Source: a virus. Taken from it: DNA of 39,857 nucleotides. The notes beneath the pieces were generated by a model. The model did not search any database. It saw nothing but the letters and a program-made list of their open reading frames with translations, and was not told where the DNA came from. A program made the translations under genes and the position numbers. The stretch is taken from positions 1 through 39,857 of IMG/VR virus record IMGVR_UViG_3300027710_000057; one strand, written 5' to 3'. Positions 14,677 to 21,201 of the stretch are shown one piece after another. Numbering within the stretch: position 1 is the stretch's first letter; each line of letters opens with the position of its first letter.

Positions 14677-15047
14677 AATACCTCCTGTATAGCCTTAATA
14701 ATAGCATCTGTCTTAGCCTTAGTCAAACCACGAAGTTCATAACTAGGAAATCCAACTTTATCGTTTTCATCCCAGTACTCAGTACCGCTTAGTTGTCTGA
14801 TAGTATCTTTAAGTTCTCTCTTTAACTTATCACGCAAAAGAGTGTGGGCCATTTCTTCTGTAGCACATCTAGGGCTAGTCCAATGGTCCAATATATATCC
14901 GTGATGATATGCAATATAGTATGGTTCCTCTCCATATGACCAGGTTTTATGAATATACCAGTGACAATCACGATCCTTGTGATGGTCTTGGTTTATATAT
15001 TCATACCATATGTCAGTTAGTTTAGTTATTTCTTCTTCTATGGTCAT
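14673..15047 (-). CDS. Hypothetical protein, His/Tyr-rich
   Basis: 124 residues, starting MTIEEEITKLTDIWYEYINQ. Contains DHHKDRDCHWYIHKTW and YYIAYHHGYILDHW, then a helical C-terminus (LRGLTKAKTDAIIKAIQEVL). The many histidines might bind metal but no known motif fits. ATGA overlap with the upstream gene. Confidence 0.6.
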   Translation of the reverse strand: MTIEEEITKLTDIWYEYINQDHHKDRDCHWYIHKTWSYGEEPYYIAYHHGYILDHWTSPRCATEEMAHTLLRDKLKRELKDTIRQLSGTEYWDENDKVGFPSYELRGLTKAKTDAIIKAIQEVL

Positions 15048-15223
15048 TGAAAATCCCTTGGGCTAAACAAATTTCTCCATGAATGAAATGCCCAACCATT
15101 GCGGGTACGATAATAAGTAAGTTCAAATATAGCATACTCAGTTCTTACATGATCAATAACTGTTTGAGTTATCTCTGAAGTATTATAAAATTTACCCTGC
15201 ATTGGTCCATTAATTGCGATCAT
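15044..15223 (-). CDS. 59-residue hypothetical protein
   Basis: MIAINGPMQGKFYNTSEITQ then TVIDHVRTEYAIFELTYYRT: likely an alpha/beta mini-domain. Both ends overlap neighbours by ATGA junctions, which is the main evidence that it is a gene. Confidence 0.6.
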   Translation of the reverse strand: MIAINGPMQGKFYNTSEITQTVIDHVRTEYAIFELTYYRTRNGWAFHSWRNLFSPRDFQ

Positions 15224-15588
15224 GCTTTTCTCAATTCTGCTTTTAGTTCTCGTTTAATAGTTTTCCACTCATGCTCATGATAGTACCAACGATTAGCATG
15301 ATCATTAATAGCATAGGCTTCTACTTCTTCTGCAGTCCCCCAGAAAATACCCTTTACGATTTCTTCTTTTAATTCGTTAACCTGCTCTTGGTTTTCACAA
15401 CTTTCAAGGGCATCACAATAAGAGCATGATCCATACCCAACTACAGTAAAGCCAAACTTATTGCCATTTTTTAGTAGGTAGACATAATCACCCTGCCAAT
15501 CACCAATGTTCCAATCTTTAATAATAGTTCCAGCAGATGCAACTAAAGAGTCATATGAATCTTCTGGTAAAAACCATTCATCTTCCAT
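15220..15588 (-). CDS. Hypothetical acidic protein
   Basis: 122 residues from MEDEWFLPEDSYDSLVASAG, with the start set by a TAATG overlap with the upstream stop. YGSCSYCDALESCENQEQVN holds three or four cysteines; the C-terminus is helical (WKTIKRELKAELRKA). Probably a small soluble protein; function unknown. Confidence 0.65.
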   Translation of the reverse strand: MEDEWFLPEDSYDSLVASAGTIIKDWNIGDWQGDYVYLLKNGNKFGFTVVGYGSCSYCDALESCENQEQVNELKEEIVKGIFWGTAEEVEAYAINDHANRWYYHEHEWKTIKRELKAELRKA

Positions 15589-15842
15589 TACATACACTCC
15601 TTACTATTTTGAATTACTGCTGTACCTTTACCATTAATAATTAAATTAGTTCCATCACAAACTTTATTAATGTTACCAGAAATATAAACCCTACCCTTGC
15701 GGGGATCTTTATTAGGAGTATCTGTTATTGTTAAAAATAAACCAATAAACATGGCAAGTGCAACTGCTCCAATAATCATGAGTGCATAACCATAATCATT
15801 TAGCCAGTCTTTTTCATAAGGTCTGTTTAAATAGTTCGCCAT
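15588..15842 (-). CDS. Single-pass membrane protein with outer beta domain
   Basis: 84 residues. Residues about 18-42 (YALMIIGAVALAMFIGLFLT) form a TM helix preceded by a charged N-terminus; the rest (RVYISGNINKVCDGTNLIIN) is beta-like with two cysteines that could form a disulfide outside. TAATG overlaps on both sides. Possibly a surface-exposed protein made early in infection, for example in exclusion, but nothing proves it. Confidence 0.6.
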   Translation of the reverse strand: MANYLNRPYEKDWLNDYGYALMIIGAVALAMFIGLFLTITDTPNKDPRKGRVYISGNINKVCDGTNLIINGKGTAVIQNSKECM

Positions 15843-16060
15843 TAGTATCCTCCTAGACACTCGTTACGGGTATGATAAAGCCTAATCTTAACCATGGTTT
15901 TCTTATTTGGTGCGTAGAGTTCTTCCCCACAGCAAGCAGTTTTTAGATACCACTCCTTAGCAAAGAAATCATACTTAAGACCAGTAGCCTTGGCATACTT
16001 ATTGGCTACAAAAGTTTCAAATGGATCTGGAATCTCAAGACTGGCTAACATCTGCAACAT
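15842..16060 (-). CDS. Small hypothetical with CC pair
   Basis: 72 residues from MLQMLASLEIPDPFETFVAN (alternative start at 16051). ACCGEELYAPNKKTM has adjacent cysteines and the end RNECLGGY one more. Overlaps the upstream Zn-finger gene by 26 bases in another frame. Function unknown. Confidence 0.55.
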   Translation of the reverse strand: MLQMLASLEIPDPFETFVANKYAKATGLKYDFFAKEWYLKTACCGEELYAPNKKTMVKIRLYHTRNECLGGY

Positions 16061-16187
16061 CCTGTGCTGGGATACATTCCATACAGAATGCAACGCCAGT
16101 AGCAGACACCCTACCATTGGCGGGATTTACAAAGAAAGTGCTCTTCTCATCAATATGCCTACGGCATACATAACATTTTCTAGTCAT
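16035..16187 (-). CDS. Small zinc-finger protein (two CxxC)
   Basis: 50 residues. KCYVCRRHIDEKSTFFVNPA then FCMECIPAQDV: CxxC pairs at 5-8 and 35-38 give a typical zinc ribbon of the sort found in many actinophage micro-proteins. The start overlaps the upstream gene end by 8 bases. Confidence 0.65.
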   Translation of the reverse strand: MTRKCYVCRRHIDEKSTFFVNPANGRVSATGVAFCMECIPAQDVADVSQS

Positions 16188-16407
16188 TATAACCTTTCAC
16201 TAGGTCTAGCACTACACGAATACCATCAATATGGTCCATGTTGTAATCAGCATCTTTACGAGACTGGAGGAGGGATTCAATCTTCTCTACCAGGTCATAC
16301 TTTATCTGATCATACATATCGTTGACACGCTCAACTGCATCCTCTTCATAAAAATCTAGGTCTACAATGAAGTCGTTGATTAATAGGTCTTTTGTATTGT
16401 TTGTCAT
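16180..16407 (-). CDS. Leaderless acidic helical protein
   Basis: 75 residues, MTNNTKDLLINDFIVDLDFY, acidic with amphipathic helices (VERVNDMYDQIKYDLVEKIE). Its ATG begins 7 bases beyond a TATAAT, so no Shine-Dalgarno exists. First gene of the operon running down to about 14.1 kb. Function unknown. Confidence 0.65.
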   Translation of the reverse strand: MTNNTKDLLINDFIVDLDFYEEDAVERVNDMYDQIKYDLVEKIESLLQSRKDADYNMDHIDGIRVVLDLVKGYND

Positions 16408-16413
16408 ATATCA

Positions 16414-16442
16414 ATTATATCCTTTCGGGCGAGTAAAGTCAA
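16414..16442 (-). promoter_or_regulatory. Consensus promoter driving leaderless gene
   Basis: Minus strand TTGACT (16437-16442), 17-base spacer, TATAAT (16414-16419), then TGATAT and the ATG. The geometry is identical to the 12523 promoter. Confidence 0.85.
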
Positions 16443-16517
16443 GCGCAAAAATAGGGGTTAAAGTTCGGCGGAATAGAGGGATTTAAACCTCCCTATGACC
16501 TACACGGTCACTATCGG

Positions 16518-16700
16518 TTAGAATGGCCCATATACAGCCCATACTAAATAACCTATAACTTCATCTGATCGTCCTTTTTTCATCATCTCATCTGGAGACA
16601 TGTCAAAGTGAGTGTTATATCCGTATAGCCATTGTCTAATCTGTAAATCATCGCTAAGCATCATTTGTAGTAATGACAGAATTATCTGATTGTCGTTCAT
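16518..16700 (-). CDS. 60-residue hypothetical protein
   Basis: MNDNQIILSLLQMMLSDDLQ opens a helical region, followed by QWLYGYNTHFDMSPDEMMKK and a hydrophobic end (VIGYLVWAVYGPF). ATG 16700 overlaps the upstream Zn gene's end in another frame. No domain recognised. Confidence 0.5.
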   Translation of the reverse strand: MNDNQIILSLLQMMLSDDLQIRQWLYGYNTHFDMSPDEMMKKGRSDEVIGYLVWAVYGPF

Positions 16701-16788
16701 CCATCTCCTTTGTCCACAATATGAGACACTTGGTACATGTAATACCATCCTGTCTCATATACCAAGTATGGCTACACTCTTTCGGCAT
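16654..16788 (-). CDS. Small zinc-ribbon-like protein
   Basis: 44 residues beginning MPKECSHTWYMRQDGITCTK: C5, H7, then CTKC at 18-21, a C-x-H...C-x2-C zinc-site pattern often seen in phage micro-proteins. Starts inside the end of the upstream gene (17-base overlap). Confidence 0.55.
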   Translation of the reverse strand: MPKECSHTWYMRQDGITCTKCLILWTKEMDERQSDNSVITTNDA

Positions 16789-17239
16789 GAGTTGGCCAAT
16801 AGTATAAACATTTATCACAGCAAGGTTTGGCGGTATAGGATTGATACTCTGCATAAATAAGAGCATCCTTCCTATATAGATTAGCCTTATGGCTTTCTAC
16901 TACACGCTTAACATGTTCTGGCTTCTGCCAAATAGGAAGTGACTTACCCCACATATGGCTAAAGGCTGACTTGAGGGTTTTAAGGTTTGATACATTTTTA
17001 TCAGTCTTGATACCACGCCAGTCTGCTTCGTAAACCATATGATCAATGTAGTCCATAAGGGAGTTCTCAGCGTTCTTCCACATAAGCACTGCTGGATGGT
17101 TTCGCCAAGCACCAGACTCACTAGCGCCAGATAAGACTTTGAGTATTTGATATCCTTCTAGGATTTGTTTATTAAGGCGCTTAGAGTCTAAGGCTTGGGC
17201 TGAGTATTCGTAATCTGATGACGGTAGAAATGTTTGCAT
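16772..17239 (-). CDS. MSMEG_6728-like / pyrimidine-dimer glycosylase-related protein
   Basis: 155 residues. MQTFLPSSDYEYSAQALDSK, KRLNKQILEGYQIL and AWRNHPAVLMWKNAENSL match the mycobacterial MSMEG_6728 family, which is classified with the T4 endonuclease V (pyrimidine-dimer DNA glycosylase) superfamily; SHKANLYRKDALIY fits its C-terminal motif. The family's chemistry in vivo is poorly settled, but DNA-damage repair is the usual proposal. A short C-terminal extension has CCDKC, which could bind zinc and is not typical. Last large gene before the HNH protein; TTG/ATG choice is clear. Confidence 0.8.
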   Translation of the reverse strand: MQTFLPSSDYEYSAQALDSKRLNKQILEGYQILKVLSGASESGAWRNHPAVLMWKNAENSLMDYIDHMVYEADWRGIKTDKNVSNLKTLKSAFSHMWGKSLPIWQKPEHVKRVVESHKANLYRKDALIYAEYQSYTAKPCCDKCLYYWPTHAERV

Positions 17240-17270
17240 GTATCTAGTATCTCACCTTTGAGAAGGGTTG

Positions 17271-17825
17271 TCAAGAAGCCTTTGATAGATAGTACTTATA
17301 TTCTGAAACTAGCCTAGCCTTCTTGCGTGAGTTACATTTTCTACATAAAGGCTGAATATTTCCAATAGAGTGATTTCCTCCACGGGATATGGGAATAATA
17401 TGATCCATCGTAATGTCATCTTTACTACCACAGAAAGCACAGGCAGATGCATATAAGGCTTTTAACTCACGCTCTGAGATAACGAAGGTTTGGCTATTGA
17501 GGATAGCCTTGCGTTTAAGATGAGATGTTCTCACATTATTTTGATACTTTAGTTTATTATTTTGATTCCAAACCTTGGCTCGCTCAGTACGCTTTTCACG
17601 AGTTGCTTGGCGATAGAGTTGTTTCTTTAAAAGATAGTCCTTATCTTCTTTTTGTTTTTGCCATGACTTCTTGTTAGACTTCTTAGTATACTTGCGGACT
17701 TTATCTGGATTAGCCTTCTGCCAGGAACGAGTATAAGCCTTATGGCAAGGTTTACACTTTGAGGCAGTTCCATAGAAGTTATCTAGTTGTAACTCTTCTT
17801 TACATTTTGTACAGGTTTTAGTCAT
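17271..17825 (-). CDS. HNH endonuclease with N-terminal zinc ribbon
   Basis: 184 residues. N-terminal CTKCKEELQLDNFYG then SKCKPCHKAYTRSWQ is a CxxC...CxxC ribbon common in free-standing phage HNH proteins, followed by a very basic linker. C-terminal CAFCGSKDD, MDHIIPISRGGNHSIGNIQP and LCRKCNSRK give the full HNH core (D-H, N, and two CxxC zinc pairs), so it should be catalytically intact. Probably a selfish homing-type or nicking endonuclease. The ATG overlaps the preceding micro-gene by 8 bases. Confidence 0.9.
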   Translation of the reverse strand: MTKTCTKCKEELQLDNFYGTASKCKPCHKAYTRSWQKANPDKVRKYTKKSNKKSWQKQKEDKDYLLKKQLYRQATREKRTERAKVWNQNNKLKYQNNVRTSHLKRKAILNSQTFVISERELKALYASACAFCGSKDDITMDHIIPISRGGNHSIGNIQPLCRKCNSRKKARLVSEYKYYLSKAS

Positions 17826-17916
17826 AGTCTACAATTGAATAGAAAATATCATCTACGGCTTGATCGGATAGGTCTGGAAACTTAGTATTAATCTCACAGA
17901 TTGCACACTCACACAT
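17818..17916 (-). CDS. 32-residue cysteine micro-protein
   Basis: MCECAICEINTKFPDLSDQA has C-x-C-x2-C at residues 2-7. Strong AAAGGAG Shine-Dalgarno 8 bases upstream, and an 8-base overlap with the HNH gene. It follows a structured 5' leader, and may serve as a leader peptide for the HNH gene. Confidence 0.55.
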   Translation of the reverse strand: MCECAICEINTKFPDLSDQAVDDIFYSIVDYD

Positions 17917-17928
17917 GGTAACTCCTTT

Positions 17929-18007
17929 AATATTAGAAGCCTTTTTTCGTCATGCTCAGGACTAGATAAAAGATGGGAATGGCTTCCCATGTAGGTGACT
18001 AGCCTAC
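17929..18007 (-). other. Structured 5' leader with two stable hairpins
   Basis: Between promoter 18014-18042 and the ribosome site, the minus-strand transcript would carry GTAGG-loop-CCTAC (17991-18007) and ATGGGAA-GCCA-TTCCCAT (17973-17990), then CCTGAGCATGACGAAAAAAG, the partial form of the repeated CCTGAGCA element. Stems are perfect over 5 and 7 bp. This could control the HNH or micro-gene translation, but no known riboswitch class is recognised. Confidence 0.5.
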
Positions 18008-18013
18008 TTTACA

Positions 18014-18042
18014 AGTATAGCGATTTTGGCGGGGGAAGTCAA
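18014..18042 (-). promoter_or_regulatory. Consensus sigma70 promoter for HNH operon
   Basis: Minus strand TTGACT (18037-18042), 17 bases, TATACT (18014-18019). It reads toward the HNH and MSMEG_6728-like genes. Confidence 0.85.
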
Positions 18043-18259
18043 GATAGGTTCGTAATCCCTAGTATAACAAATAACCCTAGTAAGGACATATCCCAGATAT
18101 GCCAGATAGCCCCATAGCCAGAACAACCCCAGAGTTATTTATCCCCTGGTTTTATACCCTATAACACCTTAGAATGAATCATCTTAAGGTATTGCAGACA
18201 CTTAAAGTAAATGGCGTTTTACTTTAAAATAGGGAAATGTTTTAAAGTTTTGGACATAG

Positions 18260-18280
18260 TTATCCACAGGTTTATCCACA
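18260..18280 (+). promoter_or_regulatory. Pair of DnaA boxes
   Basis: Two perfect TTATCCACA boxes at 18260-18268 and 18272-18280, 12 bases apart (start to start), same orientation. The consensus is the E. coli and actinobacterial R box. Confidence 0.75.
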
Positions 18281-18400
18281 GATAAATCTTACTGTTATTT
18301 TTTAGATATGGTTTACACCTGGTTTGATAATGTCTAATGGGTTACTATTCATTTATAGATGGGCGTTCGTAATGTCTGCTGGCCCAAACCCCCTACCACA

Positions 18401-18480
18401 CAAACCTTCATATGTCAAACCTTCATATCCCGATAGCGGATTATACCCCCAAACCTCATATTTGTCAAACCTTTGTATCC
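18401..18480 (+). repeat. Iteron-like CAAACCTTCATAT repeats
   Basis: Copies begin at 18401, 18416, 18450 and 18466 (CAAACCTTCATATGT, CAAACCTTCATATCC, CAAACCTCATATTTG, CAAACCTTTGTATCC), spaced 15, 34 and 16 bases. A fifth, CAAACCTTTATAG, is at 18723. Two pairs of near-tandem copies suggest protein-binding iterons. Confidence 0.7.
18440..18468 (-). promoter_or_regulatory. Consensus promoter inside origin candidate
   Basis: Minus strand TTGACA (18463-18468), 17 bases, TATAAT (18440-18445). The iteron-like repeats overlap its -35 and spacer, so whatever binds them could repress it. No gene lies close downstream; it might make a primer or regulatory RNA. Confidence 0.75.
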
Positions 18481-18718
18481 AAAAAACCCTAGACAAAATG
18501 TAGCAAAATGTCCAGTATTTGTAGGAAAAATGATTAAAAGGTTTGGATAATATTCAAAAACCAGGGAAAAAGGTTTGATATCGTAATGTCTTATTTGGGT
18601 GTAGTTATACTAGGGGGATTTGGTATGCTTTGCTGGATCCCCCGTGATTTTTCCCCTGGATCGTAATGTCTGATAGGCCTGACAGTGATGCTGGGTGCGG
18701 GGATCGTAAAGGAAAGAC

Positions 18719-18747
18719 TTGACAAACCTTTATAGTTGGAGTATACT
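18719..18747 (+). promoter_or_regulatory. Plus-strand consensus promoter
   Basis: TTGACA (18719-18724), 17 bases, TATACT (18742-18747). It points into the 3' ends of minus-strand genes and has no plus-strand gene after it, so it should make a noncoding or antisense RNA. Confidence 0.75.
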
Positions 18748-18753
18748 GTGCCC

Positions 18754-18812
18754 CGAATATGGGGATATAAGGTTTGGGATCGTAATGTCCAAAAGCCCCG
18801 TGAATTTTTTTC
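18754..18812 (+). ncRNA. Candidate small RNA
   Basis: Starts at the predicted site of the plus promoter: CCCCGAATATGGGG forms a 4-bp stem, a second G-rich to CCCC pairing is possible across 18763-18799, and a run of seven T's (18805-18811) could terminate it near 18812. Size about 60 bases. Prediction only. Confidence 0.35.
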
Positions 18813-18845
18813 GAGGGTTCGTAATAGGGCCTTTTGGTGGTTCGA

Positions 18846-19121
18846 CTATTTCTTGAACCCTGCTGCGTCAAACATCTCATCTAATGAGTCATAGGCTACT
18901 TTATCATCAATGCCTAGAGCCGCAATCAGGAAGTTGAATGTCTCGTTAATGTACGCCTCAGAAGCGGGGGTAGAGATAACGATACTTTCATTAATAAAAT
19001 AAGCAAGAGGAAGACCCAAATCGTTATAGCCAACAAACTCCTTTAGGTCATCCAAGTCTCTATAATCAATCCAGAACTCAGCAAGGATCTCACACATATC
19101 ATCAAATGGTGTCATCTTCAT
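18846..19121 (-). CDS. Hypothetical acidic protein
   Basis: 91 residues, MKMTPFDDMCEILAEFWIDY; acidic and helical with a hydrophobic middle (LGLPLAYFINESIVISTPAS). Last gene of a three-gene operon. The start overlaps the upstream gene by 20 bases; MTPFDD at 19115 is an alternative. No family recognised. Confidence 0.65.
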   Translation of the reverse strand: MKMTPFDDMCEILAEFWIDYRDLDDLKEFVGYNDLGLPLAYFINESIVISTPASEAYINETFNFLIAALGIDDKVAYDSLDEMFDAAGFKK

Positions 19122-19386
19122 CTACCTCTTGTTCTAGGAAGAAATCCTCAATAGTCTCAAACTCTGTCTCTGCACCGATATCACGGATACTACACATAGT
19201 GTCATAGATGATATCAATTGCTTTCTGCCCTGCCTCAGTAGCCTCTGCCCAGCCAGCAGAGATAAGGTCTGCTAGTAGAAGCACATCATATGCCTCTTCC
19301 CAAAAGTCGGCAGGAAGGAACTGTGCCTCTCTTAGTTCAGGTTCTCTATCTGCAATGAATGAAAGAATGTCTGCTCGTGTTATCAT
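19102..19386 (-). CDS. Hypothetical acidic protein
   Basis: 94 residues, MITRADILSFIADREPELRE, mostly helical and strongly acidic at the C-terminus (FFLEQEVDEDDTI). ATGA overlap with the upstream gene. Composition fits a small protein that mimics DNA or binds a host protein, but there is no specific evidence. Confidence 0.65.
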   Translation of the reverse strand: MITRADILSFIADREPELREAQFLPADFWEEAYDVLLLADLISAGWAEATEAGQKAIDIIYDTMCSIRDIGAETEFETIEDFFLEQEVDEDDTI

Positions 19387-19634
19387 TCGTCCTCAAATCT
19401 CCAGTTTCTGTAGTCGTGGTGTAACTTTGGTTCTTCTCTTACTTTGTGTCTCTCAAACTCTGCTGACTCTAATACTACCATTAGTCGGTTAAAGGTTAGT
19501 TCAGGCAATACCCTCGCTACCATGATACCAAGTTGCTCAAGGTTTAGATTAAGGTCAGAGACCATGATATTAAGTTTTTCTGCTAATTTTTCTTCTTTGC
19601 TTGCTCCGCTAACTCTGCGTACGCTATAACTCAT
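19383..19634 (-). CDS. Hypothetical helical protein, operon leader
   Basis: 83 residues, MSYSVRRVSGASKEEKLAEK. The middle (MVSDLNLNLEQLGIMVARVL) could form an HTH-like helix pair, with a basic/aromatic C-terminus (DYRNWRFEDE). GAGAGGAG Shine-Dalgarno upstream. First gene of its operon. DNA binding is only a possibility. Confidence 0.6.
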   Translation of the reverse strand: MSYSVRRVSGASKEEKLAEKLNIMVSDLNLNLEQLGIMVARVLPELTFNRLMVVLESAEFERHKVREEPKLHHDYRNWRFEDE

Positions 19635-19651
19635 GATACTCCTCTCTATCC

Positions 19652-19680
19652 ATTATACCAAAAAGTAGGGGAGAGGGCAA
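19652..19680 (-). promoter_or_regulatory. Promoter (TTGCCC-17-TATAAT)
   Basis: Minus strand TTGCCC (19675-19680), 17 bases, TATAAT (19652-19657), 17 bases before the ATG with a normal Shine-Dalgarno. Confidence 0.75.
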
Positions 19681-19719
19681 CCCACCACAGATGCCCCCTC
19701 ACCCTGAACTGAAGTGACC

Positions 19720-20076
19720 CTACCCCAGTTCTTGCTCGGCCAAAACTGTATGATAAGCAATATAATCAAACACTGTATGGGTCCCTGTCTCATCAATAAC
19801 AGTATTATTAGTCAGGTCAACGGTCACGGGAGAGTATTGCTCTTCTCCGCCCATGTCATCCAGATAGATGCCAAACCCTGTTTCTTGGTTCCACTCATGT
19901 CCGATAATATTACTAATGATGATACGTAGTGCATATCCAGTGTCACCTTGAATACGTGGCAATGCGGCCTGTAGTGCCCTTGCTAGGTCCTGCTTCTTGG
20001 TATCCCCACCCCAATGGCTATAAAGGGTCATGACACCTTGCTCAGTCTTGAAATGAAAGTTAGTTCTAGCACCCAT
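19720..20076 (-). CDS. Hypothetical protein
   Basis: 118 residues from MGARTNFHFKTEQGVMTLYS, starting 1 base past the upstream stop. Alpha/beta-like (GVMTLYSHWGGDTKKQDLAR, ALRIIISNIIG). The N-terminal beta strands plus SHWGGD recur in several actinophage hypotheticals as I remember, but no function is known. Confidence 0.65.
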   Translation of the reverse strand: MGARTNFHFKTEQGVMTLYSHWGGDTKKQDLARALQAALPRIQGDTGYALRIIISNIIGHEWNQETGFGIYLDDMGGEEQYSPVTVDLTNNTVIDETGTHTVFDYIAYHTVLAEQELG

Positions 20077-20077
20077 C

Positions 20078-20233
20078 TTATTCGTCCTCATCTACTCTGT
20101 CTAGCGCTACAATTGATAAATCATATAGTATCTCTTTGTATACCTCGTCTTGCTCATCAGTATCTGTATAAGCAGTGAAGTTCATGTATTGGCCAGTAGG
20201 CTCGTGTATTACTTCAATATTCCATTTAGGCAT
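20078..20233 (-). CDS. 51-residue acidic hypothetical protein
   Basis: MPKWNIEVIHEPTGQYMNFT, a beta strand pair, followed by an acidic helix (DTDEQDEVYKEILYDLSIVA). Overlaps the upstream gene by 8 bases; one base separates it from the next ATG. Confidence 0.6.
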   Translation of the reverse strand: MPKWNIEVIHEPTGQYMNFTAYTDTDEQDEVYKEILYDLSIVALDRVDEDE

Positions 20234-20669
20234 TTGCTTCCTCAATCTCCTTCAGTTGTTCGGGGGTAGCACAGAGAGGGCAGCATTCCCACTCATAGAA
20301 CTTATCATTAATTAATTGGCCATCGTCTTCAATCTCTGCTTGGCAACCTTCACAGTAGTACCAGTATGAAGAGACTTTGATTTGAATCGTGGTATTTTCG
20401 GGGAATGGAATCTCAGTAATGAAATAGCCAATGCGATTAACAAAAGACCATTCACTCCATATATAACTACCGCCATCATCGCCATCACCATAGGTCCAGA
20501 TATGTCTAGGGTCTGCCTTCTTGACAAACTCATACTCATCGCCATAGGTTTCAAACATAATGCCTTTGCCTGATTCATCTTGGAATGAGGCATTCTCAAC
20601 TATATTATTAGGGATTGGTTTGTAGGTTTGGACCCATTCATCATAGTCCATCTCAATAAAGTTATTCAT
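20226..20669 (-). CDS. Hypothetical protein with C-terminal zinc ribbon
   Basis: 147 residues. A soluble, aromatic N-terminal domain (YDEWVQTYKPIPNNIV, IWTYGDGDDGGSYIW) then YYCEGCQAEIEDDGQLIND and WECCPLCATPEQLKEIEE, which give a CxxC...CxxC zinc ribbon at about 106-135. Preceded by a TTGACA-TATACT promoter. Function unknown; the ribbon suggests a protein or nucleic-acid contact. Confidence 0.7.
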   Translation of the reverse strand: MNNFIEMDYDEWVQTYKPIPNNIVENASFQDESGKGIMFETYGDEYEFVKKADPRHIWTYGDGDDGGSYIWSEWSFVNRIGYFITEIPFPENTTIQIKVSSYWYYCEGCQAEIEDDGQLINDKFYEWECCPLCATPEQLKEIEEANA

Positions 20670-20701
20670 GGTGGTTTCTTTCTCTTAGGTGGTTTATATC
20701 A

Positions 20702-20730
20702 AGTATACAGGTTTGACATTAATCTGTCAA
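20702..20730 (-). promoter_or_regulatory. Consensus promoter (TTGACA-17-TATACT)
   Basis: Minus strand TTGACA (20725-20730), 17 bases, TATACT (20702-20707), overlapping the end of the upstream gene. It restarts transcription for 20669 leftward. Confidence 0.8.
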
Positions 20731-20973
20731 CTTCATACGGATAATGTCATAGGCATCAATAGCCCCTGCGGTATAGTCATCCATCTCATAGTCACCCTCA
20801 CCCTGATATTCATCACGGAGCAGGGTTAGTTCTTTAATGCGACCTTCAACAAATGCTAATAGATCCTGTGCAACATTATCTGCTGAACAATCACCACAGT
20901 AGGTTTCATCTGCATCATCGTAGGGAACAGAGGTTCCACAGCCATTGCACCAAGACTCATCACGCATTCCCAT
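20719..20973 (-). CDS. Small zinc-ribbon protein
   Basis: 84 residues. SWCNGCGTSVPYDDADETYC and GDCSADN give CxxC at 9-12 and 26-29, then a long acidic helix (LLAFVEGRIKELTLLRDEYQ). Start from TAATG overlap with the upstream gene (a second in-frame ATG lies two codons on). Confidence 0.65.
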   Translation of the reverse strand: MGMRDESWCNGCGTSVPYDDADETYCGDCSADNVAQDLLAFVEGRIKELTLLRDEYQGEGDYEMDDYTAGAIDAYDIIRMKLTD

Positions 20974-21191
20974 TACTCTGACTCCTCTGGTAGTTCAACG
21001 GTAGAGTTATACTCCTTGCCATAAACAACAGAGTAAGCAGAAGATAAACCATCTAGCCAGCCCTGTGCCTCTGTGCGTTCCATAGACTGCATGGCATCTC
21101 CATAGTCGTTCTCCTCTTCTTCCTTAGATATTTCTAGGAAGGCAAGAGTAGCCTTATCAATCATCTGCTCTAGCATTTCTTGTGGTGTCAT
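20973..21191 (-). CDS. Hypothetical acidic helical protein
   Basis: 72 residues from MTPQEMLEQMIDKATLAFLE, acidic, probably all helix up to YNSTVELPEESE. Earlier in-frame ATG would run into the upstream gene. GGAGACCC Shine-Dalgarno is present 8 bases before. Role unknown. Confidence 0.6.
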   Translation of the reverse strand: MTPQEMLEQMIDKATLAFLEISKEEEENDYGDAMQSMERTEAQGWLDGLSSAYSVVYGKEYNSTVELPEESE

Positions 21192-21201
21192 TTGGGTCTC
21201 C

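Larger units (their letters stand above)
18367..18825 (+). repeat. Dispersed TCGTAATGTC repeats
   Basis: Perfect copies at 18367-18376, 18581-18590, 18661-18670 and 18780-18789; partial TCGTAAT at 18050 and 18819, and a related TCGTAAAATGTCCG at 22801. Each is noncoding. The core resembles the inverse of the GGACATT boxes found upstream of operons further right. Confidence 0.7.
18050..18840. other. Non-coding region, candidate replication origin/control region
   Basis: About 790 bases without a credible gene. It holds a pair of perfect DnaA boxes, four 15-base iteron-like repeats plus a fifth distant copy, at least four TCGTAATGTC repeats and two consensus promoters facing opposite directions. 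AT-rich stretches flank the DnaA boxes (18205-18260, 18281-18310). This combination is what plasmid and phage origins usually contain. No replication gene is adjacent, so origin function is inferred from pattern only. Confidence 0.5.

Noticed and set aside
16465-16525. tRNA-like sequence on the minus strand (T-arm-like GGTTTAAATC and a GACC...GGTC hairpin)
   Set aside because: No matching acceptor stem, wrong anticodon loop and a mismatched T-stem, so at most a decayed remnant.
18605-18880. 91-codon minus-strand ORF over the origin candidate
   Set aside because: It spans repeats, promoter and the end of a real gene, has odd composition and no ribosome site.
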